64,000 bases of DNA. Source: JBCCMA01 sp045107005. Lineage in GTDB: Bacteria; Pseudomonadota; Gammaproteobacteria; Steroidobacterales; JBCCMA01. Under the pieces are notes generated by a model, which made no database searches, had not been told where the DNA came from, and worked only from the letters and a program-made list of their open reading frames with translations. Position numbers and translations under genes: made by a program. The stretch lies in the NCBI GenBank assembly GCA_045107005.1, contig JBGCFP010000056.1, positions 23,635 through 87,634 on the forward strand, in the 5' to 3' direction. This document shows, one piece after another, positions 7,542 to 15,855 of this stretch; positions within the stretch are counted from its first letter, which is position 1; the number at the start of each line of letters is the position of its first letter.

Positions 7542-10511
7542 ATGAAATCCAGTGAAACGACGTCCGCGCGAACTCCGCGTGTGGCGAACAAATGGCTGTC
7601 CGCCGCGGTTGCAATGGTATTGCTGCCAATGGCCAATGCCCAAAACATGCCCGAGCCAAACATTCTGCAGACGCGCGGCGTCGACCAGCAGGTCGACTAC
7701 ACGAGCCTGACCAAGTTTGGTAAGTGGGATGATCGCAACTACGAGCTGACCAAAGAAGACCTGTCTTATCTGTCGGCCGATGAAGACAAACTCGGCAACC
7801 AGATCCCGGCCTTCTTCCGTGTTGAGCTGCGCAAAGCCTGGCCGCACCTGCAAAAGAGTGGCCCTGCGCAATACCCGCGTGCGGCATGGCAAATGTTCCG
7901 CATGAAATACGGCGGCTTCCTGCGCGACGGCAAAACCTACGGACCGAAGTGGGGCGTTGATCGTCTTGCCCAATTCCGTGCCGATAACGAACTGCAGCTC
8001 AACCAGGTGTTGGGCGCAAACGAATTGACGGTGGAAATCAACCACGCCAATCCTGATCGCGTTATTGCTGGTTCGAACAACAACGGCGGCCAGGAAATGT
8101 ACTACTCGGCCGACGGCGGTCAGAGCTGGACGATTCAAGGCACGTTGCCAAACACCTGCTGCGACCCCACTGTGGGTTGGTCGCCAGACGGTACAGTGGC
8201 ATACGCTGCCGCGCTGTCAGGCCCAATCGGCGTCAGCTTCTGGCGTTCGTTTGACCAAGGTGAAACCTGGGTCGATCGCTTTGATCTGACGCCAAACGGT
8301 AGTGATAAAGAATGGTTGCACGTCGACATCTCGGGCAGCTCGCCGCATTCGGGTAACGTTTACCTGACTTGGCATGACGGTAATACCATGCAGTTCGCGC
8401 GCTCGACCGATCAGGGCACGAACTTCGACATCACCTCATTCCCTGGCGCACCGCGCGGTATCGGTAGTGACATCACGACCACGACCAACGGCGACATCTA
8501 CTATTTCTGGGGCGCCACGGGCGACTCCACGGTGGAAATGCTGAAGTCGACCGACGGCGGCGCCTCGTTCGCACCGGCGTTTACGGTCGCTTCGACCAAC
8601 GCGTCGTTTGACTGGCCGGTACCATCGATGGAATCGCGTCGAGCGTGGATCTACGCGTCGGCTGATTCGGATCGTTCCGGCGGTGCGTTTGACGGCAGCG
8701 TCTACGTCGCGTTTGCCGATACCCTGGGACCAGAAAGCACAGCAGTGAACAACCACACGGTTGTCAACGTGTATTACTCACGTGACGGTGGTGCGACCTG
8801 GAGCATGAGCAACCCGCATCCGGTTGACGACACCGATGATGTGGATCGTTACAACCCCTGGATGACGGTTGACGAGTTTGGCACCGTGCACACGGTGTTC
8901 TATGACACTCGTAACTCGCTGAACCGTACTGGTGTTGATTTGTACTACGCATTCTCGACCGATGGTGCGGTGACCTGGAGCGAGCCAGAGCGTGTTAGCT
9001 CGGCCACTTCCGCCAACTTGACCGACGGTCAGGAATGGGGTGACTACAACGGCATTTCGGTCGTTGGTGAGAAGATTGTTACGGTCTGGACAGACAACCG
9101 CGACGGTCCTCCTAACCAGAAAGACGGCTTTGCCGCGACCCTCGTGAACGCGGGCGCATCGCCTTCGTTCCTGTTGGGCGCTGCAGGTGCTGACACCCTG
9201 TCACAGGAAGTGTGCGCACCGGGCGATCTGACCGACATCGATATTGCTGTTGGCCAGATTCAGGGCTTCGACTCTCCGGTTAGCCTGAGCTACACCGGTC
9301 TGCCAGCGGGCTTCAGCGGCGGTTTCTCGGTGAACCCGGTTGTTCCGGCAACGCCGGCGGCAACGTCAACCGCGTCGATCACCGTTGGCGGTGCGTCTGC
9401 GGGCAGCTACAACTTCTCGGTAACCGGCACGGCAGCTGGTGTTGATCCGAAGAACGTTGGCGTTAATGTTGACGTGTTCACCGGTACGCCTGCAGCGGCG
9501 GCGCTGAGCGCTCCGGCTGATGGTGCCACTGACACTTCGACCAGCCCGATCTTCACGTGGGGTGCCGTGGCGCAAGCGGCGAGCTACACGTTGGAAGTGG
9601 ACGACGATCCTGCCTTCGGCAGTATCGACTTCACGACCACGACGGGTGCGACCAGCGCGACGATCACCGGATCACTGTCATCCGAAACGACCTACTACTG
9701 GCGTGTAACGGCCAGCAACCCATGCGGTGGCGGTGCTACCAGTGCGGCGAGCTCGTTTACCACGGCGGCTGAGATCTGCGTATCACCGAACCTGGCGATT
9801 CCAGACGGTACGCCTGCCGGCACGTCGGATTCGGCGGCTGTGTCTGCAACGGGAACGATCGAGAACCTCGATGTCAGCATCGTTGCGTCGCACACCTACG
9901 TGGGTGACCTGATCTTCACGCTGACCCATGACGACACCGGCACGAGCGTTGTGCTGATGGATCGTCCGGGCGTACCGGCCAGCACCTTTGGCTGCAGCAG
10001 TGACAACATCGACGCAACCATGACCGATTCGTCGTCCACGGCCGTTGAAACGACCTGTGGATCGGCGCCTGCACTTGGCGGTCTCTTGCAACCACAAGAG
10101 CCTCTGGCAGCGTTCATCGGCGAAGACCTCGGCGGTACCTGGACGCTTAGCGTTTCGGATAACGCAGGCGTTGACACCGGCGTGCTCGAAGAGTGGTGCC
10201 TGTTGCCGCAAACGGCTGGTGGTCCTGACAGTGACGGTGACGGCGTGGAAGACGCAGCCGATAACTGCACGCTGGTGCCTAACGCGGACCAACGTGACAC
10301 CAACGGTGACGGCTTCGGTAACGCTTGCGATGCTGACCTGAACAACGACGGCGTGATCAACGTTGCCGATCTGGGTCTGCTGCGTGCGGTGTTCTTCACC
10401 GCGGATGCGGATGCAGACCTCAACGGTGACGGCGTCGTCAACGTTGCGGATCTGGGTATCCTGCGTGCGTCGTTCTTCGGTGCACCTGGCCCGAGTGGTG
10501 TTGCCAACTAA
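7542..10511 (+). CDS. Secreted Asp-box propeller protein with P-domain and dockerin-like tail
   Basis: 989 residues, exported by a signal peptide ending ...LLPMANA near residue 33. Residues about 170-545 hold five sialidase-type Asp-boxes (SADGGQSW, SFDQGETW, STDGGASF, SRDGGATW, STDGAVTW), indicating a beta-propeller. Residues about 547-648 look Ig-like and 649-743 fibronectin III-like. Residues about 744-890 match a proprotein convertase P-domain (FIGEDLGGTWTLSVSDNAG). The tail from about 894 has a thrombospondin type-3-like DSDGDGVEDAADNC repeat and two dockerin-like Ca-binding loops (DLNNDGVINVADLGLL, DLNGDGVVNVADLGIL). I see no catalytic domain, so it may bind glycans or proteins rather than cleave them. 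It is a single gene with its own terminator. Confidence 0.9.
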   Translation: MKSSETTSARTPRVANKWLSAAVAMVLLPMANAQNMPEPNILQTRGVDQQVDYTSLTKFGKWDDRNYELTKEDLSYLSADEDKLGNQIPAFFRVELRKAWPHLQKSGPAQYPRAAWQMFRMKYGGFLRDGKTYGPKWGVDRLAQFRADNELQLNQVLGANELTVEINHANPDRVIAGSNNNGGQEMYYSADGGQSWTIQGTLPNTCCDPTVGWSPDGTVAYAAALSGPIGVSFWRSFDQGETWVDRFDLTPNGSDKEWLHVDISGSSPHSGNVYLTWHDGNTMQFARSTDQGTNFDITSFPGAPRGIGSDITTTTNGDIYYFWGATGDSTVEMLKSTDGGASFAPAFTVASTNASFDWPVPSMESRRAWIYASADSDRSGGAFDGSVYVAFADTLGPESTAVNNHTVVNVYYSRDGGATWSMSNPHPVDDTDDVDRYNPWMTVDEFGTVHTVFYDTRNSLNRTGVDLYYAFSTDGAVTWSEPERVSSATSANLTDGQEWGDYNGISVVGEKIVTVWTDNRDGPPNQKDGFAATLVNAGASPSFLLGAAGADTLSQEVCAPGDLTDIDIAVGQIQGFDSPVSLSYTGLPAGFSGGFSVNPVVPATPAATSTASITVGGASAGSYNFSVTGTAAGVDPKNVGVNVDVFTGTPAAAALSAPADGATDTSTSPIFTWGAVAQAASYTLEVDDDPAFGSIDFTTTTGATSATITGSLSSETTYYWRVTASNPCGGGATSAASSFTTAAEICVSPNLAIPDGTPAGTSDSAAVSATGTIENLDVSIVASHTYVGDLIFTLTHDDTGTSVVLMDRPGVPASTFGCSSDNIDATMTDSSSTAVETTCGSAPALGGLLQPQEPLAAFIGEDLGGTWTLSVSDNAGVDTGVLEEWCLLPQTAGGPDSDGDGVEDAADNCTLVPNADQRDTNGDGFGNACDADLNNDGVINVADLGLLRAVFFTADADADLNGDGVVNVADLGILRASFFGAPGPSGVAN

Positions 10512-10538
10512 GCGTTAATCTAACGCGAAAAGCTACGC

Positions 10539-10570
10539 AAACCCCGCCCCTGTGGCGGGGTTTGTTTTTT
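10539..10570 (+). terminator. Rho-independent terminator after the secreted protein
   Basis: A 10-bp perfect stem AAACCCCGCC/GGCGGGGTTT with a 5-nt loop is followed by GTTTTTT, 28 nt after the stop codon. Confidence 0.95.
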
Positions 10571-10721
10571 GGGGACAGGGAAAACGTTGCTGTGCGTCAC
10601 GCGCCCCGGGTTGCGCTAGAATAAGAGCTCGCGTCGCAACCGCTTACCGGACAGGCAGCCAGCCGTGCACGAGCCGTTTACCCATTTTTCATTCACTGGC
10701 GTCACGTCGCTCGCATGATCC

Positions 10722-11591
10722 ATGACGCTGCGAGCTAGCCGACATGCCTGGGTCGCCGTGCTTTGTGCGGCGGGCAACATCAATGCCGTTGCCGCGGACG
10801 CGCCGGTCAACCACTGTATGGCGGACACGATTTGCGTGGACGGCGAATGGCGGTCTTCCGACAGTGGGCGGCAGCTTGTTTTTACGGCGCGCAACCTGTC
10901 TGAATTTCCGGTCACCGTGACGTTGAATCTGCGTTCCACTGCGTTCGCCAACGGTCCGCCGGAAGACGTGATCACAACCGTCCAACCGCGCGCCACGACG
11001 GCGTTGGCCAATGTGATGGCGCTGTCGTCCGAAGAGGCTGCGCCCGAATATCACTACAAGTTCGAATGGGATTTTGGCGTCGCCAACGTTCTGCACGATG
11101 ACGACTACCTTTACCGCTTGCCCTACGCTGCGGGCAAGAGTTACCGCATTCTCCAGGGTTACGGCAGTCGATTCAGCCATACCGGCAACGAGCACTACAG
11201 CGTAGATTTCGATATGCCGCGGGGGACGCCCGTGCACGCCGCCCGCGACGGCGTGGTCATGGAAATGGTCGAGAAATTTGGTGAAGGCTGTTGGGAGGCG
11301 CGCTGTCGGCGTACGGCCAATTACATCAACGTGCTGCACGACGACGGCAGCACCGGTGAGTACTACCATCTGTTGCGCGACAGCGCCGAGGTTGCGGTCG
11401 GGGATAAAATCACGCGCGGGCAGTTTCTCGCACGATCAGGCAATTCCGGGCACTCGACAATGCCGCATCTGCATTTCGGTGTTTACGAATCCATCGCGTG
11501 GGGTCGGACGCGCTCGCTGCCGGTTCGCTACGACAGTGTCGACGGTGTCGTCGATGCACCCGGGCGACGGCAGCGTCATGTAGCGCGCTAA
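10722..11591 (+). CDS. M23-family (LytM-type) metallopeptidase
   Basis: 289 residues with an N-terminal signal peptide (VAVLCAAGNINAVAA). A beta-rich N-terminal domain of about 110 residues precedes the peptidase M23 domain. Zn ligands are visible: the HxxxD set in HYSVDFDMP and the HxH in MPHLHFGVY; the intervening INVLHDDGSTGEYYHLL segment is also typical. The likely role is periplasmic cleavage of peptidoglycan cross-links, or activation of an amidase, in cell-wall remodelling. It converges on the alpha/beta hydrolase gene, with the two 3-prime ends overlapping by 4 nt. Confidence 0.92.
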   Translation: MTLRASRHAWVAVLCAAGNINAVAADAPVNHCMADTICVDGEWRSSDSGRQLVFTARNLSEFPVTVTLNLRSTAFANGPPEDVITTVQPRATTALANVMALSSEEAAPEYHYKFEWDFGVANVLHDDDYLYRLPYAAGKSYRILQGYGSRFSHTGNEHYSVDFDMPRGTPVHAARDGVVMEMVEKFGEGCWEARCRRTANYINVLHDDGSTGEYYHLLRDSAEVAVGDKITRGQFLARSGNSGHSTMPHLHFGVYESIAWGRTRSLPVRYDSVDGVVDAPGRRQRHVAR

Positions 11592-12325
11592 CTGTTACGC
11601 AGCGTCTTCTCAATGATTCGCCACACCGCCGGATTCGTACCCAACCCGATGTGGGATCCGATGACACGCACGTGCCGGGCGTGGGGGTTGTAACGATCCA
11701 CCGCTGCGCGCCAGCCAACGACGCCGTCGCTGCGACTGTAAATCACGGTCAGCGGCTGCGTGATGCCTTGCTGGTTAATCTCGTGCACGTGGGCTTCGAA
11801 GCTGTCCAGATCGACGCCTTGACTGGCGGCGAAGCGTTCGCCGGCGATCGTGTATTTCGGGCCGCCCTCGACCGGTGTGCCGATCGTGATGACTTCACGC
11901 ACGGCATCGGGCCGCTGGCGCGCGACCTCACGCGCCACGACGCCGCCAAGACTCCAGCCAATCATGGTTATTTTACGATCCGGGTCACGCAGGTCGTCGA
12001 GGCTTTCGGCAATGCGTTGCGCGTCGCGCTCGGGAAAGCCCTTGTTGCGCCCGAGGTTCCAGCCCTGTGTTCGGTAGCCCAGATAGTCGAGGTATCGACG
12101 CAACGGCCAGGTCACGCCATCGTCCGTCAGAAAGCCAGGCACCACCATGATCTGTCGCCCGTCACCGCTGCGTCGCGCCGCCAGAAGCGGAGCGCTCGGT
12201 AACAGCAGCAGGGTTTCCAGCGCGGCGCGAAACTCGAAAAATTTTAGTGCGCTAGCCGGCTGATCAAGATCGAAATGGGCTTCGCGATCGGCAGCTTCAA
12301 TATCCGCAGCGCCGTTATCGTCCAC
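11588..12325 (-). CDS. Alpha/beta-hydrolase fold protein
   Basis: 245 residues with no signal peptide. The nucleophile elbow GWSLGG places the catalytic Ser at 125; Asp200 (IYSRSDGVVG) and His225 (VIGSHIGLG) complete a plausible triad. VPGFLTDDGVTWPLRRYL is a typical strand-oxyanion-loop region of lipase/esterase-like proteins, and an acyl-ester substrate is likely but unproven. The start is GTG at 12323-12325, whose last base pair overlaps the upstream cytochrome gene stop (TAGTG), so translation is probably coupled to that gene. Confidence 0.87.
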   Translation of the reverse strand: MDDNGAADIEAADREAHFDLDQPASALKFFEFRAALETLLLLPSAPLLAARRSGDGRQIMVVPGFLTDDGVTWPLRRYLDYLGYRTQGWNLGRNKGFPERDAQRIAESLDDLRDPDRKITMIGWSLGGVVAREVARQRPDAVREVITIGTPVEGGPKYTIAGERFAASQGVDLDSFEAHVHEINQQGITQPLTVIYSRSDGVVGWRAAVDRYNPHARHVRVIGSHIGLGTNPAVWRIIEKTLRNS

Positions 12326-13536
12326 TAGTTGACGGTTGCTTCAATGTGCACCTTAACGATCACGGTTTGGCCGACCCAGGTTGTGTCCGTCCATTCGCCG
12401 GTGCCAACGCCAAGTGCCAGGCGATCGAGTGTTGCAGTGCCGTTGAGTACGCGTTTGTCGCCGTCTTCGGTGACGCTGAACATCAAGTCGGTTGCGACGC
12501 TTTTGGCTTTGATGACCAGCTGCCCGTGCGCCACAAAACCGTCCTGCGTGGGCTCAAACGCCGTGGCGCGAAAAAAGGCCTGTGGAAACTGCTCCACATC
12601 GAACCAGTCTTTTTGCGTCAGTGTGTCGTCGCGTTCGGCATCGTTGGTTGCCATCGTCGTGGTATCGATCGTGACGTCAAAGCGGCTCTGCTCCAGAGCG
12701 GCATTGTCGAACTGCAGTGTGGCTTCGAAGCGTTCCCAGGTGCCGGTGAACGACGCACCGGCTTGGTCGGCGACAAATTCAATCCGGCTGCTGGCGTCGT
12801 CGAGCTCCCATACGGGCAGCGCCGAGGAGGCGGGCGGCTGGGGAGCCGCAGCGGGCGCCGGAGTCGTGACGGTGGTTTCCGTTGATTGATCAACGGGAGC
12901 GCCACTGACTTTGGGTGAGGTTTGCGCCAGAAACAACAGGCCCGAGACGATGACCGCCGTGAACGCCGTGATTGCGGGCGCGGAACTAATGCGCCGCAAA
13001 ATACCGTCGCGATCAAACAGGGCGTGCTTGAGCGCCGCCAGGATGTGGACGAGGGCGACGACAAACAAGAGTTTGCCAAGCGTCTCGTGAATCTCTTCGA
13101 GTTGATGTTTCAAGTCGGCGTCCGCGGCAACCAGGTCTGGAAACTGAAAAAGATTGAACCAGCTAACCGAGTAGGCAGAGGCTGAAGACATCAGCCAACC
13201 GGTGATCGGCAGCGCGAACAGCAGTGCGTAGAGCGCAAAATGGCTCACGTGGGAGGCGCCGCGTTGCCACGTGGGCATGGTCGCCGGCAACGGTGGTGGT
13301 CGATGCGACAGTCGCCAGACCAACCGGCCAATGGCCACAATCAGAATGGTCATGCCGACCGATTTGTGATTGGCCAGTAGCGCCAGTTGCGAGAAAACGC
13401 TGCCGCTATCGTGGGCGCGTTCGGCAAGCTTGGCCAGCACAAACTGCAGCACAATCGCGCCCGCTACCAGCCAGTGCAGCAGCTTGGCCGTCGCGTCGTA
13501 GTGGACGACCGTTTCATTCGTGGACGTAGTGGCCAT
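12325..13536 (-). CDS. Cytochrome b561 fused to a YceI-like domain
   Basis: 403 residues. The first 180 form a four-helix b-type cytochrome of the b561/YodB group, with candidate haem His residues in LLHWLVAG, ANHKSVGM, HVSHFALY and LVHILAALKH. A fifth hydrophobic segment (ITAFTAVIVSGLLFLAQ, about 190-207) and a Pro/Ala/Thr linker lead to a C-terminal YceI lipocalin-like domain (about 238-403), likely periplasmic. YceI proteins bind isoprenoid or other amphiphilic ligands. The fusion suggests quinone-linked electron transfer at the inner membrane with the YceI part holding an isoprenoid. It is the first gene of a two-gene unit with the hydrolase. Confidence 0.92.
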   Translation of the reverse strand: MATTSTNETVVHYDATAKLLHWLVAGAIVLQFVLAKLAERAHDSGSVFSQLALLANHKSVGMTILIVAIGRLVWRLSHRPPPLPATMPTWQRGASHVSHFALYALLFALPITGWLMSSASAYSVSWFNLFQFPDLVAADADLKHQLEEIHETLGKLLFVVALVHILAALKHALFDRDGILRRISSAPAITAFTAVIVSGLLFLAQTSPKVSGAPVDQSTETTVTTPAPAAAPQPPASSALPVWELDDASSRIEFVADQAGASFTGTWERFEATLQFDNAALEQSRFDVTIDTTTMATNDAERDDTLTQKDWFDVEQFPQAFFRATAFEPTQDGFVAHGQLVIKAKSVATDLMFSVTEDGDKRVLNGTATLDRLALGVGTGEWTDTTWVGQTVIVKVHIEATVN

Positions 13537-13635
13537 AGCAACCCTCTAAAGTGTCGGCAACGATCCGAAAATCACAGGTGCCGTCAACGTCTGATTCACG
13601 ACACTAGCGGACCATACCGTCGCTTCGAAGCGCTG

Positions 13636-14028
13636 TCACGCACTCGCAGTGCGATCCGGCAGCACGAAAGTACGTCGGGCGGTGGGACAATCAAGACGCG
13701 CGCTGGTGTACCACTTGTCAAGGCAGGACGCTGACAGCAAATCCGCGTTGGCGGCGGCGAACTCGGCGAAGTTTGACGCTTTGGTGACGGTGAGTCGTTC
13801 GCCAATCAAGGATAGAAAAGCCAGTGTGACCGTCATGTGAAATTTATCCGGCGCACCGGCAGCACGGGCCAGTGAGCGAATGCCTCGGGCGTAGCGTAGC
13901 GCGGCGTCTTCAAACGGATATCGCCGCAGCAGCGCGTAGCCTGCGGCAACGTGCTCGGCGTGGCCGAACGCGGCCGCGTCCACCGTGCCTGCCTCGAGTT
14001 GCCGCGCCAGTTGATCGGCATCGATCAT
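13636..14028 (-). CDS. Uncharacterised triple-His protein (130 aa)
   Basis: A soluble, mostly helical protein of unknown function. It carries GHAEHVAAGYALLRR (His23, His26) and FHMTVTLAFL (His64), a pattern I associate with an uncharacterised bacterial family; the three His could bind a metal. The ATG overlaps the stop of the upstream 83-aa gene as ATGA, which supports translational coupling. The gap to the cytochrome gene is about 100 nt and holds no recognised element. Confidence 0.75.
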   Translation of the reverse strand: MIDADQLARQLEAGTVDAAAFGHAEHVAAGYALLRRYPFEDAALRYARGIRSLARAAGAPDKFHMTVTLAFLSLIGERLTVTKASNFAEFAAANADLLSASCLDKWYTSARLDCPTARRTFVLPDRTASA

Positions 14029-14276
14029 TGCGCGTCTTCGAGCAGTGTGTGGCTGTCCTCGGCCCGCAGATCCAGATCGTAGACATCGCGCAGTTTCGCG
14101 ATCCTCGCCAGCGTTTCGCCACCGAAAGGTGTCTTGTTATCAAAACTGTGCAAGACGATCCCTTCCAGCAAATCGCCGAGCGACATGTCGTGATATTCCG
14201 CTAAGGCCTTGAGAACTTTGAGCAAGCGTTTTTCGATGCGTACGCCGGTTTGGACGCGTTCAATCGTGTGTTTCAT
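14025..14276 (-). CDS. Small ribbon-helix-helix-like protein (83 aa)
   Basis: Starts at ATG 14274-14276; the frame is open far upstream, but that part overlaps the nuclease gene and is not protein-like. The N-terminal half (TGVRIEKRLLKVLKALAEYH, then a SLGDLLEGIVLHSF helix) has the strand-helix-helix look of ribbon-helix-helix DNA-binding proteins, though the assignment is by eye. It lies 37 nt after the nuclease gene and overlaps the 130-aa gene by 4 nt. It could be a regulator or antitoxin-like partner of the 130-aa protein. Confidence 0.72.
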   Translation of the reverse strand: MKHTIERVQTGVRIEKRLLKVLKALAEYHDMSLGDLLEGIVLHSFDNKTPFGGETLARIAKLRDVYDLDLRAEDSHTLLEDAQ

Positions 14277-14313
14277 TGGCGCAAGAATATTACCAATGTA
14301 CCAAGATAACAAA

Positions 14314-15702
14314 TTAGCCGAGCGACTCGATCTCAGTTCCTTTGTCGGGTTTTTTGATAAAACGCTGAAAAATCTTATAGATATCCATATCAAACTGCCG
14401 CTCGTTGTCGAGAAGGTCGTGCACATCGTGCGGATCATGAACGGTACCAAGCAGACACCATTGATCGGCGACATGCAGATCCATCTTGCCTCGTCGCTTG
14501 CTGACAAACGCCACCGGACCTGGAAACGGCCAGTCCGGTACCCGTGTGCCGCCCAGCGCATTGAGCAGTTTCAGCTGCCACGCAACGGCGCTTTGCTCTC
14601 CAACACAGGCACCGGCGCAGCGCTTGATCTGGTAGCCAAAACAACTGCCTGGCCCGGATTCAATGCCGAGCTTTTTGCGGCAGAGCTGGTGCTCGTCAAC
14701 CAGGCCTTGTAACCACTTTTTGGCGGCGGTTCGCTGTCGAAACACACCATATTGAACGAGACTGCCGTCCGGCGGCTCCAACGGTTCGAGGCGAGGCACG
14801 GCGTAACCGGCGTCATCGGTACCGAGCGCCAGCGTGTAGACCGGCGCCTGGTGGCGCAAACGTCGATTGAGCACGGGTCGCTCCCGTTTGATCAACTGCG
14901 CTTCGAGCAGCAGCGCGCCGAGCTCTGATGTGGTCTTGATGGCATCCACGTCTACCGCTTGGGTGAACAGCTTCGCTTCTTTTCCTTCACGGGTTGCGAG
15001 AGAGAAATGCGACAGCACGCGGCTGCGAATATTGACGCTCTTGCCGATGTACAGCAGGGCTTCGTCAGCCCCGAAAAATCGATAGACACCGGGTCCGGCG
15101 GGGAGCGCATCCACGCGTTTGCGCGGTAAGCCCGGTGGTAACTTCGGCCCGGCCAACTGCTTGCGCACCGCTTTTTCAACGACCGCAGCGCCGAGTTCTT
15201 CGGTGACTTTGACGCTCCATTCCCACAGCGCGCTGGCGTCGGTGAGCGCGCGATGACGCGGCTCGCAGGTCAGCTGGTGACGCTGCATGAGCGCATCCAG
15301 ATTATGATAGCGCTCCTGCGGATAGAGCGCGCGGGACAGCGCAACCGTGCACAGTTTTTTGGGCCGAAACGATCGCTCCAGCGCCCGAAACGCATTGTGC
15401 AGGAAACCGAAATCAAAGCGCACGTTGTGAGCGACAAACAGATGGCCCTCCAGTCGCTCGTAAACGTCGCGCCAAATGTCATTGAAGTGCGGCGCGTCGG
15501 CGACCATTTCGTCGTGAATGCCGGTCAGCGCGCTGATTTGAAGAGGTATTTCCCGGCCCGGATTGATTAGTGTCGACCAGCGTTGCACGTCGCCGCCCGT
15601 CGTTGCGGTGACGATGGCAATTTCGGTGATGCGATGAAAGCCGGCGCGCGAGCCGGTGGTTTCAAGATCAACAAACGCCGTGGGGAACTCCGGGTGCAGC
15701 AT
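14314..15702 (-). CDS. DnaQ-like exonuclease fused to a UvrC-type GIY-YIG nuclease
   Basis: 462 residues from the ATG at 15702, which begins just before the first Exo motif. The 3-prime exonuclease domain has all DEDDh motifs: FVDLETTG, AHNVRFDFGFL and HRALTDAS. From about residue 200 comes a GIY-YIG domain with PAGPGVYRF, LLYIGKSVNIRSRV and the catalytic Glu in LGALLLEAQLIK. A UvrC/Cho-like Cys cluster (CFGYQIKRCAGACVG) follows. It resembles Cho plus a proofreading exonuclease; a role in nucleotide excision repair or DNA end processing is inferred. The helix-hairpin-helix and RNase H-like second nuclease of full UvrC are absent. Confidence 0.92.
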   Translation of the reverse strand: MLHPEFPTAFVDLETTGSRAGFHRITEIAIVTATTGGDVQRWSTLINPGREIPLQISALTGIHDEMVADAPHFNDIWRDVYERLEGHLFVAHNVRFDFGFLHNAFRALERSFRPKKLCTVALSRALYPQERYHNLDALMQRHQLTCEPRHRALTDASALWEWSVKVTEELGAAVVEKAVRKQLAGPKLPPGLPRKRVDALPAGPGVYRFFGADEALLYIGKSVNIRSRVLSHFSLATREGKEAKLFTQAVDVDAIKTTSELGALLLEAQLIKRERPVLNRRLRHQAPVYTLALGTDDAGYAVPRLEPLEPPDGSLVQYGVFRQRTAAKKWLQGLVDEHQLCRKKLGIESGPGSCFGYQIKRCAGACVGEQSAVAWQLKLLNALGGTRVPDWPFPGPVAFVSKRRGKMDLHVADQWCLLGTVHDPHDVHDLLDNERQFDMDIYKIFQRFIKKPDKGTEIESLG

Positions 15703-15855
15703 GGCGGTAATAGTGTCAGGACGGTCCCGGGGCAGGGCATCGCACAGGGAGTCGGCGTTTGATAACAAACCCCGGGAGCGTCCCGACAATACAGTAGACC
15801 TGCCCAGGCAAAAAATTATTTCCCGGCAATGGCCGATTCATGCAACGCGGTTGCA

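Noticed and set aside
10229..10511. Cellulosome interpretation of the dockerin-like tail
   Set aside because: No cohesin or glycoside hydrolase is present and the host type is a Gammaproteobacterium, so the tail is described only as dockerin-like.
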